Source: Anaerolineae bacterium (lineage in GTDB: Bacteria; Chloroflexota; Anaerolineae; Aggregatilineales; UBA3940). Taken from it: a stretch of 64,000 bases of DNA. Location: contig JAFGOY010000017.1 of NCBI GenBank assembly GCA_016926255.1, forward strand, positions 1 to 64,000, in the 5' to 3' direction. Below are positions 25,340 to 33,570 of this stretch, in pieces. The position numbers were made by a program, and so were the translations under genes. Position 1 is the stretch's first letter. Each line of letters starts with the position of its first letter. The notes under the pieces are model-generated. The model ran no database searches, was not told where the DNA came from, and saw only the letters and a list, made by a program, of their open reading frames with translations.

Positions 25340-26008
25340 TTATCCCCCGACGCCGCTGAAAGAGTCCACGCCCCTGCTGGACAGCAGCAGGAGGTATATC
25401 GCCAGGGCCATCACCCACACCAGGAAGCTGTAGACCATAGTCCGTTCCTGCGTTCCTATCAACGCCGCCGTTTCTTCTGCGGGACCCGAGGCGGCCGTCG
25501 CGAACCTCAGGATAGCCAGAAAGACGTAGCTCACAGGTATGCCAATCGACAGGATGCGAAGCCAACTGCTGAACGCTGCGGCCCCGATCACCATTGCCAG
25601 TACGAAGCAGACGACACTGAGGAACATGATGATCACACCCGCGCTGCCGAAGATTGGTCTCTCACCAAAGCGGGTCGGGAAGAAGAGGGTGGCGATAAAC
25701 CCCGTTGTCGCATTCCCGATCAAGAGCCCGCCGACAATGCGCGGGAGAAGCGCCTGTCCCGCCAGCCGCCAGGCACCGACTCCGAAAGCGGTCATGAGCA
25801 TGCTGGCCACGAGAGTAAGCGAGACGACGAGCGATCTCGTCGGAGAACCGGCAGCGCTCAGTTCGCTCATGGACTGGGCCGCGAAACTGTAGCCTTTCAG
25901 GAGCCTCCCTGCGAGCCAATCCGTCCCCAGATAAAACAGCGGAGAGAGGATGCCACAAGAGAGCAATATCTTTTGCAACATATTTGGCAAACCAACAGTC
26001 GTTTCCAT
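25340..26008 (-). CDS. DUF998-like membrane protein
   Basis: A 222-residue protein with six membrane helices and the DUF998 opening (CGILSPLFYLGTDWLAGRLLKGYSFAAQSMSELSAAGSPTRSLV). Function is unknown in the family. It starts with ATG after GGGAGAAG. A consensus TATAAT lies about 60 bp upstream with a poor -35. It is the first gene of the leftward three-gene array whose spacers look like attC sites. Confidence 0.8.
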   Translation of the reverse strand: METTVGLPNMLQKILLSCGILSPLFYLGTDWLAGRLLKGYSFAAQSMSELSAAGSPTRSLVVSLTLVASMLMTAFGVGAWRLAGQALLPRIVGGLLIGNATTGFIATLFFPTRFGERPIFGSAGVIIMFLSVVCFVLAMVIGAAAFSSWLRILSIGIPVSYVFLAILRFATAASGPAEETAALIGTQERTMVYSFLVWVMALAIYLLLLSSRGVDSFSGVGG

Positions 26009-26068
26009 TATGATCTTCTCCCTATGATGTGTCCATACTGAATATAACTTTACTTGCGCCCCACAGTT

Positions 26069-26074
26069 ATTATA
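26069..26074 (-). promoter_or_regulatory. Candidate -10 box of the cassette array
   Basis: A perfect TATAAT on the minus strand in an AT-rich stretch, about 60 nt before the DUF998 start. No TTGACA-like hexamer is found at the right distance, so an activator or extended contacts would be needed. It could serve all three leftward genes. Confidence 0.4.
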
Positions 26075-26149
26075 CGGAATAGTTATATTGTCTAAATCTC
26101 TCTCATCTAATCCGTCACATGCGTGCTGAAATAATTATAAACCCGCTGT

Positions 26150-26216
26150 GGGCGATCAGACATCGCCCATGCATGGGCGACCACAAGGGTCGGGCGACGA
26201 AATGTGTCGTCCCTAC
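26150..26216. repeat. Nested GGGCGA-type palindromes
   Basis: Three successive hairpin-like words: GGGCGATCAGACATCGCCC, GGGCGACCACAAGGGTCG and GGGCGACGAAATGTGTCGTCCC, then TACGGGA. They are members of the dispersed family also at 12787, 47533 and 49814. The 26009-26405 gap contains no other clear feature except the -10 box at 26069. Confidence 0.6.
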
Positions 26217-26405
26217 GGGATGGAATCATAGATAGTACACGTGGCCGGAATCGCCGCCGGATTCGTGCCTGGGAAGGCCCTTTTTTATACCCCGAAAAGA
26301 TACTACCTTTTTTACCCCGATCTACCACCTTTGGATGATCTCAACTACCCCCTCCGCGCAGTATTATTAGGTCAGATTAAACATTTACTGTAAGGAGAAA
26401 ACATC

Positions 26406-26657
26406 ATGTTGCGAGCAATGAAGAACGATACGATCCTGAGTGGTATGATTGGCAAGACCGAAGATCGTAAGATCGAGCGCCGGGCGAAAGCACGGGGAAG
26501 CTACCGGCCAATCGGCGAGCACGAGACTTTCGGCGCACGCCGTGGTGATACGCAGGAACTGGTGCCCGTATTTCTGGGTTCAGCCGTCGTCCTGATGCCC
26601 CGCGCGGGTTCAGACCGGAGCCTGGACTGGCCGCAGTCGATACCGTCGATTGACTGA
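26406..26657 (+). CDS. Small hypothetical protein
   Basis: An 83-residue basic protein (DRKIERRAKARGSYRPIGEHETFGARRGDTQELVPVFLGSAVVLMPRAGSDR) with no family I recognise. Its case rests on a strong AAGGAG 8 nt before the ATG and a terminator-like hairpin about 80 bp after the stop. No signal peptide or membrane helix. It may be a spurious frame; antisense frames here are weaker. Confidence 0.4.
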   Translation: MLRAMKNDTILSGMIGKTEDRKIERRAKARGSYRPIGEHETFGARRGDTQELVPVFLGSAVVLMPRAGSDRSLDWPQSIPSID

Positions 26658-26733
26658 CCGGGCGATGACCGGGCAAACAAAAGGAGCGACAGACGCTTCT
26701 CACATAAAGGGAACTGCAACCGCAGACACCTAC

Positions 26734-26770
26734 CCCCGCAGGAGAACATCCCGGCGGGGTTTCTCGTTTC
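26734..26770 (+). terminator. Candidate terminator after the 26406 gene
   Basis: CCCCGC (26734-26739) pairs with GCGGGG (26754-26759), followed by TTTCTCGTTT. The stem is short, so support is moderate. The rest of 26658-26952 shows nothing recognisable. Confidence 0.4.
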
Positions 26771-26952
26771 AGTAAGAAGATCGGCGGTCATCGCGTCTGA
26801 GGGGTAGAAGGAAACGGTACGCGGTTTAATGGTAGTCTGGAACGCGGTTTGGTGGCAGCGAATGAGGGCAGTCGGGGCGACCGGTGATCGCTGGCCGCTC
26901 CGACCAACGCCCGCGATACAATCAGATCAGTGAACGAAAGACGAGGTGAAAG

Positions 26953-27495
26953 ATGGCAATGGAAAAGGCAACGTTAGGCGGCGGGTGCTTCTGGTGTCTG
27001 GAAGCGGTCTACGAGGAGTTGAAGGGCGTCGACTCGGTGGTATCGGGGTATGCGGGTGGTCATGTGCCGAACCCGACCTACGAGCAGGTGTGCGGCAAGG
27101 GCACCGGCCACGCCGAAGTGGTGCAGGTGACCTATGACCCGGCGGTGATCAGCTACGGCGATCTGCTGGATATATTCTTCACGATCCACAACCCGACGAC
27201 GCTGAACCGGCAGGGCAACGACGTCGGCCCGCAGTACCGGTCGATCATCCTGGCGCACTCGGACGAGCAGAAAGCCGCTGCTGAGGCGAAGATCGCGGAG
27301 GTGAATGATGCCGGGCTGTGGGACAACCCGATCGTGACCGAGGTGGTGCCGCTGGAGATGTTCTACCCGGCGGAGGATTATCACCAGGGGTATTTCCGTC
27401 AGAACCCGTATCGGGGCTACTGCATGATGGTGATCGCGCCGAAGGTGGCGAAATTCAGGAAGCACTACTTCGAGAAGTTGAAGAAGGCGGGCTGA
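26953..27495 (+). CDS. msrA: Peptide methionine sulfoxide reductase A
   Basis: A 180-residue enzyme reducing the S form of methionine sulfoxide in damaged proteins. The catalytic motif GGGCFWCLEAVYEEL is at residues ~9-23, followed by the family signatures VVSGYAGGHVPNPTYEQVCGKGTGHAEVVQV, FFTIHNPTTLNRQGNDVGPQYRSII and AEDYHQGYF. The only cysteines besides the nucleophile pair region are C47-like and the late C in RGYCMM. GAGGTG precedes the ATG. Monocistronic, with a terminator-like hairpin 25 bp downstream. Confidence 0.97.
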   Translation: MAMEKATLGGGCFWCLEAVYEELKGVDSVVSGYAGGHVPNPTYEQVCGKGTGHAEVVQVTYDPAVISYGDLLDIFFTIHNPTTLNRQGNDVGPQYRSIILAHSDEQKAAAEAKIAEVNDAGLWDNPIVTEVVPLEMFYPAEDYHQGYFRQNPYRGYCMMVIAPKVAKFRKHYFEKLKKAG

Positions 27496-27517
27496 GAAAC
27501 AACGGGTTATTCAGATG

Positions 27518-27544
27518 AAGGGCTGGCTGATGTCGGCCCTTTTT
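27518..27544 (+). terminator. Terminator of msrA
   Basis: AAGGGC (27518-27523) pairs with GCCCTT (27536-27541) and is followed by TTTTG. It lies about 25 nt after the msrA stop codon. Confidence 0.6.
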
Positions 27545-27715
27545 GATTTCCGCTATATATAGGGCGGCTTTGAGGCATTGGAAAACAGACCTCAACCGAT
27601 GTCGTCAAAGTAGATTTGTGAAACTTCCTTCATCGATCTGCGTAAAGGATTATTGCGGGCGTGAATACGCGCCGCCTGAGAGAAGCAGCCTTTATCGAGA
27701 GAAATGGAGTCGAGG

Positions 27716-28186
27716 ATGTCGGAAGTGATTCCTGAGAACGAACAAGCGAAACCGAAGCGTAAGAATCGAGCGATACTGATCGCCGTCATACTGGGAAGCG
27801 GCCTGATGGGGATCGCCGCACTGGTGGCGATGGCGGGCGCGTTTGTGAGCGTGGCACACGGCGGACGTACGGAATACAGCGACTATGTCGTCGAAATGCC
27901 GGAGATGCCCGAAATGCCGGAGATGCCGGAAATGGCAGAAATGCCGGAGATGCCTGAAATGCCGGAGATGCCGGAAGTACAGCGCGTGGTCGTCAGCAAG
28001 CCGAATGTCCGTGTTGGTATGTACAGCCCGCACCAGGGCTTTTTCGCCAAGAGTGTGCGCAGCGCCTTCGCTGCACTGATTATCCTGGCGGGCATCTACC
28101 TGATCGTCCGGCAGCGCAATCAGCGGGTCGAGACGGTGCCGCCGATGCCGGTCACCGGCCCAGAAGCCGACCGGGCTAACGAATAA
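27716..28186 (+). CDS. Two-helix membrane protein with Glu-Met-Pro repeat linker
   Basis: A 156-residue protein: charged cytosolic N terminus (ENEQAKPKRKNR), first membrane helix (AILIAVILGSGLMGIAALVAMAGAFVSV), a loop holding nine EMP tripeptides (one is EMA), then VQRVVVSKPNVRVGMYSPHQGFF, a second helix (SAFAALIILAGIYLIV) and a cytosolic tail. Family unknown. GGAG lies 7 nt before the ATG at 27716; an earlier in-frame ATG at 27704 has no ribosome site. The methionine-rich acidic loop might bind metal or be oxidised (inference), notable next to msrA. Confidence 0.6.
   Translation: MSEVIPENEQAKPKRKNRAILIAVILGSGLMGIAALVAMAGAFVSVAHGGRTEYSDYVVEMPEMPEMPEMPEMAEMPEMPEMPEMPEVQRVVVSKPNVRVGMYSPHQGFFAKSVRSAFAALIILAGIYLIVRQRNQRVETVPPMPVTGPEADRANE
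27893..27973 (+). repeat. Nine tandem 9-bp coding repeats (EMP)
   Basis: Nine in-frame GARATGCCN units, one changed to GAAATGGCA. Third-position variation (CCG, CCC, CCT) shows the array is not brand new, but it remains prone to slippage by whole codon triplets. Confidence 0.9.
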
Positions 28187-28263
28187 ATTTACCAGCGCTT
28201 CGCTTTTCCTCTCTTCTATCCAAAGCGAGCGAAGCGAAAAACCGGATAGAACTTAGTTCCCCA

Positions 28264-28332
28264 CGGGCGAACTGGCCTCGCCCGATAACTCCTCATAGTT
28301 ACCCTCGACGCCGGAGCAACAACTCCGGCGTC
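28264..28332. terminator. Hairpin pair between convergent genes
   Basis: CGGGCGA/TCGCCCG (28264-28284) and a perfect 10-bp GACGCCGGAG/CTCCGGCGTC stem with CAACAA loop (28307-28332). Neither has a strong T run, but the position between two stop codons suggests bidirectional transcript ends. Confidence 0.45.
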
Positions 28333-28345
28333 ACCCTTCTCTTAC

Positions 28346-29545
28346 CTATTCCGGTGGAATGAACTCGAAGCGGTCGAACACGACTTCGATCTCCTGCCCG
28401 TCAGTGGGGGCGGCACCGTTAAACAGCCACAGGTTGATCCGGACGGTTTCGCCGCCTGCGGGAGGGACATCAGGCCCGGTATATGCCCAGAATTCAAGCG
28501 TGGTTTGTCCCTGTGTGCTCTGGAAGATAACCGAGTCCTGACGCCAGACAAACTGATATGTCGAAGGGCCATCATCCAATGATACGGTATATTGCTTCAT
28601 GTTGTCGGGTGAGGTGTAGGGCTGAACGACGTACTGCATGTTGTCGGCGTTGTCCTGTCCCCAGCGGGCGAACTCGATATCGATCTCCCGGTAGTGGTGT
28701 TCGGGTGCGTCTGTGTCCCAGGTGAACATCCCCAAGACCGCGTTCGGGTCGAGCCGGTCGACGCGGCTGGCAAGATGAAATACATAGGTGCCATAGCCAA
28801 GCGACTGCTCGGCGATCACCTCCGCACACAGCCAGTAGCCATCGCGATAGGTGATCTTCAGATGGAGCTGCCCGTCGGCATCTACCCAGACATTTTCCGG
28901 ACTGTCGGAGAAGACATTCGGGCCGGGGCCGACCGGCACGCTGCTGGACTTGACCTGCCAGCGCAGCCCTGAAAATCTGATCACGCGCATGGTTTCCTCC
29001 TCGTGCTCTCGTTCGACGATCACGGAGGTGACCGCGTTCGATACCAGTTCAACGGGGAAAACCTTCTCGCCGCGCATCAGCGGGGGATCGAACTCGGTGG
29101 GGAGAAGGTAGACGGCGATCTGCGCGGCCTGAGCGTCGTTTTCTCCGGTGGTGATGTCGGCTTCCCAGGTGCCGTCAGCAGCGATGGACGTCGACGGCGA
29201 ATCCCAGTACGGTTTCGTCCACCAGCCGCTCGCAAAACCGATGAACACCGCGATCTGGTAATCGGCGGGATTCTCCACGCCGGTCACACGGCCCCGCAGG
29301 TTGTCTTCGCTGCCGTATTCGGGAACGAAGGTCAATTCGATCTCCGGGGGCGAGGACTGCTCCTGTTGGGGCAGGACGGTGGGCGTCACAGTCGGGGAGG
29401 GGACAGCGGTCGGCGTCGGAACGGTCGATGCGGTTGGCGTTGGGACTGCGGTCGGCTCCGGCAGGCTTTCTGGCTGGCAGGCTACCAGCAAAGCGAGCGT
29501 CCCAAACAAAACCACCGGTGCAAGATAAATCCGCCTTTTGCCCAT
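28346..29545 (-). CDS. Lipoprotein with GH16-like glycosidase domain
   Basis: About 399 residues. Signal peptide with lipobox LALLVAC, a stalk rich in P, T and V (residues ~25-60), a ~120-residue beta domain, then a concanavalin-like domain with the family 16 motif REIDIEFARWG holding nucleophile and acid/base Glu in ExDxE, preceded by YGTYVFHLASRVDRLDPNAVLGMFTWD and followed by RQDSVIFQ. GH16 enzymes cleave beta-1,3/1,4 glucans or galactans; substrate unknown. It starts at the ATG 13 bp after the GH5 gene, so the two form an operon. Confidence 0.85.
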   Translation of the reverse strand: MGKRRIYLAPVVLFGTLALLVACQPESLPEPTAVPTPTASTVPTPTAVPSPTVTPTVLPQQEQSSPPEIELTFVPEYGSEDNLRGRVTGVENPADYQIAVFIGFASGWWTKPYWDSPSTSIAADGTWEADITTGENDAQAAQIAVYLLPTEFDPPLMRGEKVFPVELVSNAVTSVIVEREHEEETMRVIRFSGLRWQVKSSSVPVGPGPNVFSDSPENVWVDADGQLHLKITYRDGYWLCAEVIAEQSLGYGTYVFHLASRVDRLDPNAVLGMFTWDTDAPEHHYREIDIEFARWGQDNADNMQYVVQPYTSPDNMKQYTVSLDDGPSTYQFVWRQDSVIFQSTQGQTTLEFWAYTGPDVPPAGGETVRINLWLFNGAAPTDGQEIEVVFDRFEFIPPE

Positions 29546-29558
29546 CCTGAGAACCTTT

Positions 29559-30563
29559 CTATCCCAGCAGGATCGATGCCATCTCCGCGTCCCAGCCGTC
29601 ATCGGTCAGCAGGCCAAAATCGCCTTTGTAGGCCCAGATCGTGTAGGCGATGTCGAGCGACTTGAAGGTCTCGACAAGGTCACGAGTCCAGGCGAGGCGA
29701 AGCGGGCGGGGCACCTTCTCATAGGTTCCGAACTCGCCGCAGTAAAGCCGATAACCTGTCCGTTCCCTGGCGGCCAGCGGTTGGGCGAGCATCTCGACCA
29801 TTTCGTCGCCACTGCGGGGGCTGGAACGCTCGTTGATGAAATCAATGGTCCCCTGGCTCAACCCGGCCATGTCCGCCGGTTCGATGGGCTGGCCGGGATA
29901 CTTGATCGGCCCTCGATATTTACCCGATTCGACCCAGGGGGCGGTGTAGTGGGTGACGATGGCTGGCTCATAGAAATGGAAATTCAGGATAAGGTGATCG
30001 TCCTCTGGAATCTCCAGCGCATCGAAGGTGTGCGGCCTGTTAAAGTCATTCGAGCCGAGGACAATGGTTCGTTCCGGCTCCAGACCGCGCACGACTTCGA
30101 AGGCGGCCATCGCCACCCGGTTCCAGTCGTCGTTGTCGGGTGCGACCGGCTCATTGAGGAGTTCGTAGGCGACCCAATCGACGGGATGGTGCTTCAACCG
30201 GGCGGAGAGCCTGCGCCACAGGTCGACGAAATGGGCCTGCGCTGCCGGGTCGGTATAGAGCAGCGGCGCTTCGTCGAGGAAGTGATGTGCCCGCAGGATG
30301 TGCAGGTCGACGATCGCCCGCAGATCGACCTCGGCGGCCCATTCGAGGGCGGATTCCAGCGTATCGAAGGCGGACTCTTTCGGATCGCCATTCTCCTCGA
30401 ACATCTCCATCTCATCGATGGGGATGCGCACGTGGTCGAAGCCGACTTCGGCAATGTGGTGCATGTTCTCGCGTGTGAACCACGTAGCACGGTCGGCGTT
30501 GAATATCTCGCATTGACTCAACCAGTGCGAAATATTGGTTCCTCGTTTGATGGTAAAAGCCAT
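29559..30563 (-). CDS. GH5-family glycoside hydrolase (endoglucanase-like)
   Basis: A 334-residue (beta/alpha)8 hydrolase without signal peptide. Visible signatures: RGTNISHWLSQ, VGFDHVRIPID, DLHILRAHHFLDE, the acid/base Glu in DWVAYELLNEPVAPD, LNFHFYEP, the nucleophile Glu in LYCGEFGTYEK and the aromatic subsite in YTIWAYKGDFG. This is the full GH5 active site. Probably acts on oligosaccharides in the cytosol or released by other means. GGAGG is 8 nt before the ATG. Pairs with the GH16 lipoprotein downstream. Confidence 0.92.
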   Translation of the reverse strand: MAFTIKRGTNISHWLSQCEIFNADRATWFTRENMHHIAEVGFDHVRIPIDEMEMFEENGDPKESAFDTLESALEWAAEVDLRAIVDLHILRAHHFLDEAPLLYTDPAAQAHFVDLWRRLSARLKHHPVDWVAYELLNEPVAPDNDDWNRVAMAAFEVVRGLEPERTIVLGSNDFNRPHTFDALEIPEDDHLILNFHFYEPAIVTHYTAPWVESGKYRGPIKYPGQPIEPADMAGLSQGTIDFINERSSPRSGDEMVEMLAQPLAARERTGYRLYCGEFGTYEKVPRPLRLAWTRDLVETFKSLDIAYTIWAYKGDFGLLTDDGWDAEMASILLG

Positions 30564-30681
30564 TGAATGATCCTCCGGTGAGTGACTTATTCGTTTTTAC
30601 CACTATAAGAAAATTAGCGATGGATTAGTTTTCTCCCCCATAGGCTTGAGCTTTTTCGCGACCCTGCGAGATTATTTGTGA

Positions 30682-31203
30682 TTACTCTTCCTGCTCTGCC
30701 CCCAGGATGCGAAGTTGATACTGGCGAAGTAAACATAATAGCTGGCCTGCCGTTTTATCAAATTCCAGGCGACGCTCGGATGACATTTCACGCATTTCAA
30801 TGGCTTTAGTGATGTATTCTCCGTGCATCTCTCGTAAAGCGTTGTATAAAATGCCTATTTCAGATGTTAATGACTGGGCTCTCCACGTTGCGCGAGAAGT
30901 AGGTTCCGCCAGCTTCTCAAGGTTATCCTTAAGCCAGAGATCCAATTGTGGATCGTCGTCTGTGGCAATATACGAACTGATATCCCTTATCGATCGTGTA
31001 AACGCATCTACACTTTCAAGTATGATGTCAACATCTTTACCCACTAAATCCAGATAATGTTGTGATGCCTGTGAAAGCCTTTGCGCTTCCAGTCTCTTCC
31101 GTTCCATTCTGGCCTGGGCTACCACGTTAATTAGCGTAACGACAAGCGATGGAACCACACCAATCAAAGCACCGATAACTACAAGTTGAAGTTCCTGATT
31201 CAT
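30682..31203 (-). CDS. Hypothetical protein with N-terminal membrane anchor
   Basis: A 173-residue protein: one N-terminal membrane helix (LVVIGALIGVVPSLVVTLINVV), a basic helix (RMERKRLEAQRLSQ) and a helical cytosolic domain. I prefer the ATG at 31203 (AGGA 11 nt upstream) over a GTG six codons earlier that overlaps this site. GC is lower than average, about 46%. The organisation resembles small membrane-anchored coiled-coil proteins of unknown role. Confidence 0.6.
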   Translation of the reverse strand: MNQELQLVVIGALIGVVPSLVVTLINVVAQARMERKRLEAQRLSQASQHYLDLVGKDVDIILESVDAFTRSIRDISSYIATDDDPQLDLWLKDNLEKLAEPTSRATWRAQSLTSEIGILYNALREMHGEYITKAIEMREMSSERRLEFDKTAGQLLCLLRQYQLRILGAEQEE

Positions 31204-31334
31204 TAATTTGTTTTTCCTCACAGGATACCTGACATTGAAGATGGCAACTCTATCCAGTCTATAGCTGTCAAATCACAATGGCAAGCCAGACATAGTGTTG
31301 CCAGTGTTATTGCGACGATAGGGGTTTGTCTCAG

Positions 31335-31363
31335 AAAAAAACCCTCCTGAATGCTCAGGAGGG
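31335..31363 (-). terminator. Rho-independent terminator of the 31440 gene
   Basis: On the minus strand CCCTCCTGA/TCAGGAGGG (9-bp stem, 4-nt loop; 31342-31350 with 31355-31363) is followed by seven T (31341-31335). It lies about 75 nt after the stop codon of the LiaF-like gene. Confidence 0.85.
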
Positions 31364-31439
31364 CCAGTATACGCAATTCACATCGACAGCCGATTTATCT
31401 CAGCTATCGGACGGTACACCCGGTAAAAGAGGGGGAATG

Positions 31440-32093
31440 CTACTTCTTGATTCGCCCCATGTCGATAGGTTCGAACTCCGGCTCGACCGGCTGGGTCGGC
31501 GGTGCGGGTCGGCGCGGCGGAGCCTGCTCGATGGGCGGCGCGGGTGCCTGCATTGGCTGCGAAGCCGAAGCCTGCATCCTGCGGCGGCGGGTCAGCATGA
31601 AGACGCCGACGCCAATCAGCAGGACGGGCAGCACCACGTTGCCGATGATATTTTCGAAGACCAGCAGTTCAAAGAACACACCGCCGATCAGGAAGATGAT
31701 CACGCCAGTGGTAATGAACTTCATGCCGCTCTGAACAAGCTGATCGACACCGCTCCAGCTTCCGTTGATCACCAGGCCGATACCAACCGACATCGGGAAG
31801 ATCAGCGCCCAGGCGTAAGCCCAGCTTTCCCAGTGATTGGTGATCGTCTGGTAGAGGAGCAGCAGGCCGACCATCGTCACGATGCTGCCGGGGATCGCCA
31901 GCGGACCAGCCGATTTACCCCCCAGGAACATCCCGACAAAGAACAGCAGGCCGGGGACGATGATGAAGAAGGGCCAGATGAACTCCCATATATTGACGTT
32001 GAATACCTGGGCAAACAGGAACAACGCACCTAAACCAACCAGCATGATTCCGATCAGCGCGCCCCCGCGTCCCCTTTGATTCGTGTTTGACAT
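31440..32093 (-). CDS. LiaI/LiaF-like membrane protein
   Basis: A 217-residue protein with about five to six membrane helices (ALIGIMLVGLGALFLFAQVF, FIWPFFIIVPGLLFFVGMFL, IVTMVGLLLLYQTI, LIFPMSVGIGLVI, FITTGVIIFLIGG, VVLPVLLIGVGVFML) ending in a proline-rich cytosolic tail. The repeated IWPFFIIVPG / VLPVLLIGVG pattern is that of LiaI-LiaF-like transmembrane domains (DUF5668 type), which sense envelope stress in Firmicutes; function here is uncertain. GGAGG precedes the ATG at 32093. Confidence 0.7.
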   Translation of the reverse strand: MSNTNQRGRGGALIGIMLVGLGALFLFAQVFNVNIWEFIWPFFIIVPGLLFFVGMFLGGKSAGPLAIPGSIVTMVGLLLLYQTITNHWESWAYAWALIFPMSVGIGLVINGSWSGVDQLVQSGMKFITTGVIIFLIGGVFFELLVFENIIGNVVLPVLLIGVGVFMLTRRRRMQASASQPMQAPAPPIEQAPPRRPAPPTQPVEPEFEPIDMGRIKK

Positions 32094-32255
32094 TCCGTTC
32101 CTCCTCACCTGACGCGCTGCCGCGCCAGCGGACGATTATTATTCGCATCAATAGTCTATACGCTGCAAGCAGCGATAAAGTTTCATTGATTTACGTGTGT
32201 TACGGGTTTGTTATTGTAGTTTATCGGGTAATGTGGGGCAACAGCCACAAAAAAA

Positions 32256-32343
32256 GGCTCTTGTGCAGAAAGCGTGAATATAATCTCCTCCCCGGCCCCC
32301 TTTCAGGGAGAGGACGCAGATTCACACTTTCTACAGTTGAGCC
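32256..32343. mobile_element. MITE-like element, copy 1
   Basis: An 88-bp element with ~24-bp terminal inverted repeats starting GGCTC: the two ends match at about 19 of 24 positions (GGCTC...TGNAGAAAGNGTGAAT). The centre is CCTCCCC..TTTCAGGGAGAGG. Flanks are A-rich, so a target duplication cannot be read with confidence (caaaaaaa versus aaaaataa). A second copy at 63736-63826 shares the same ends. No transposase gene is present. Confidence 0.7.
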
Positions 32344-32380
32344 AAAAATAAGATCGGGGTGCCAATCAGCACCCCGATCT
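32344..32380 (-). terminator. Rho-independent terminator of the 32420 gene
   Basis: On the minus strand AGATCGGGGTG/CACCCCGATCT (11-bp stem, 8-nt loop; 32351-32361 with 32370-32380) is followed by TTATTTTT. It begins about 40 nt after the stop of the kinase-like gene, right beside the MITE-like element. Confidence 0.8.
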
Positions 32381-32419
32381 ACGCTAATATCTATCGAGCG
32401 ATCTCCAATGGATCACCGC

Positions 32420-33067
32420 TTACCGGGTCAGGACTTTCTCGCCGACAAAATCGGCCAGCACCGAATCGATTTCTATCGAGCGGGTGACCGGCTGATCGCC
32501 GTGATCTTTCGCGGCCAGCGCCTTCGTCGTTTCGATGATCCAGCCTGCTGCCGTGTCGGGGGCGACTTTGCTCGTGTCGATGACGAGGTCGAAGCGGCTG
32601 GCATCGTCCCACTTAACCTCGTAGGTAAACTCCACGAACTCAGTCCGCGCCCGGTCTCTCTCTTTGACCATCTCGGCAGCGGCCAACAGATCGTCAAGAC
32701 CTTCGCGGGCCATCACCCGCTGCACCCTGACACCGAGTGGGGCCTGGATACGCACGTTCAGCACATCGGCCAGCCCTTCCAGCACGATGTAACTCCCGCG
32801 TCCTACGATCACGACATCGTCGGTACGTGCGATTGCCCGGATTGCCCGGTTGAGCATGTTGACGATATCGGCGCGGCGCGGGCTGAAACGATCCCAGAAT
32901 CCTTCGGTCGATTCGTACACCTTCTTGAAATCAACCATGCCGTATTCGCTGAGCACTCTCGCAATGGTGTTCCGGTCGACGAAATGATAACCGAGCGCAT
33001 TCGCCACCGTCTTGCCGATTGCGACTCCCTCGCTCCCTACCTGTCTTGAGATGTTAACTGTAGTCAT
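32420..33067 (-). CDS. Cytidylate kinase-like family protein
   Basis: A 215-residue P-loop NTPase of the cytidylate-kinase-like (AAA_26) group: MTTVNISRQVGSEGVAIGKTVANALGYHFVDRNTI at the start, with the loop QVGSEGVAIGK in place of a standard Walker A, followed by VVIVGRGSYIVLEGLADVLNVRIQAPLGVRVQRVMAREG and the basic lid RDRARTEFVEFTY. Its true substrate is not established in the family. AGGAGG is 7 nt before the ATG; the few codons upstream are excluded. Has its own terminator. Confidence 0.85.
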   Translation of the reverse strand: MTTVNISRQVGSEGVAIGKTVANALGYHFVDRNTIARVLSEYGMVDFKKVYESTEGFWDRFSPRRADIVNMLNRAIRAIARTDDVVIVGRGSYIVLEGLADVLNVRIQAPLGVRVQRVMAREGLDDLLAAAEMVKERDRARTEFVEFTYEVKWDDASRFDLVIDTSKVAPDTAAGWIIETTKALAAKDHGDQPVTRSIEIDSVLADFVGEKVLTR

Positions 33068-33244
33068 CGAACACCTCCTGTCGTTGATACTACCCCTCAT
33101 CCTTATCTATATTATAGGTCAATTTCTCGTGCGGGATCGAACGCCTTCCTGATGTTTTCTATCCGGTAGGGGGATGAAACAAAAAGAGACGACCGGGAGT
33201 CGCCCCATTCATGTCAACTTGAGCAACATTACCTGTATCGATCC

Positions 33245-33395
33245 TCGATTTTTATCCGCGAATTGACAACAAAGAACGTTGCGGCGAATTACACGAATTT
33301 TGGTTCTATTGAGTGGGTTGGCTGATAGGCCTGGGGCGGTTGTGAGGGAGGCGGGAAAGGGAATCATCCACAGATTTCACAGATATTTAGATGTC
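33245..33395. repeat. Single-copy relative of the 178-bp repeat
   Basis: The 33068-33570 gap holds ATCCGCGAATTG..GCGGCGAATTACACGAATTTTG, GAGTGGGTTGGCTGATAGGCCTGGGGCGGTTGTGAGGGAGG-type spacer and TCCACAGATTTCACAGATATTTAGATGTCAG. The same order as in 3596-3774 supports common descent. The A/T-rich stretch 33430-33560 probably holds the hsp20 promoter, but I cannot fix one. Confidence 0.7.
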
Positions 33396-33570
33396 AGGAG
33401 GGGGTGGTTTTCTACCGTGGATGTGATTGGAAGGATTCGCGGATAAACGCCTGTGGATCGAAATCTCTTATAGTTCTTTTACGATGCTCTTGTTTATCTC
33501 TTACATTTCCCTCCTATATTTACTTATGGTATTGGAAATCAATACAAAACGAATTCGATGGGAGGTAAAA

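Noticed and set aside
25191-25565. N-terminal extension of the 24438 methyltransferase
   Set aside because: The extra frame runs through the attC-like palindrome and into the DUF998 gene's 3' end; TTG at 25190 has AAGGAG in place.
27893-27973. Short tandem repeats that could suggest a CRISPR array
   Set aside because: The repeats are 9 bp, contiguous and in frame within a gene; there are no spacers.
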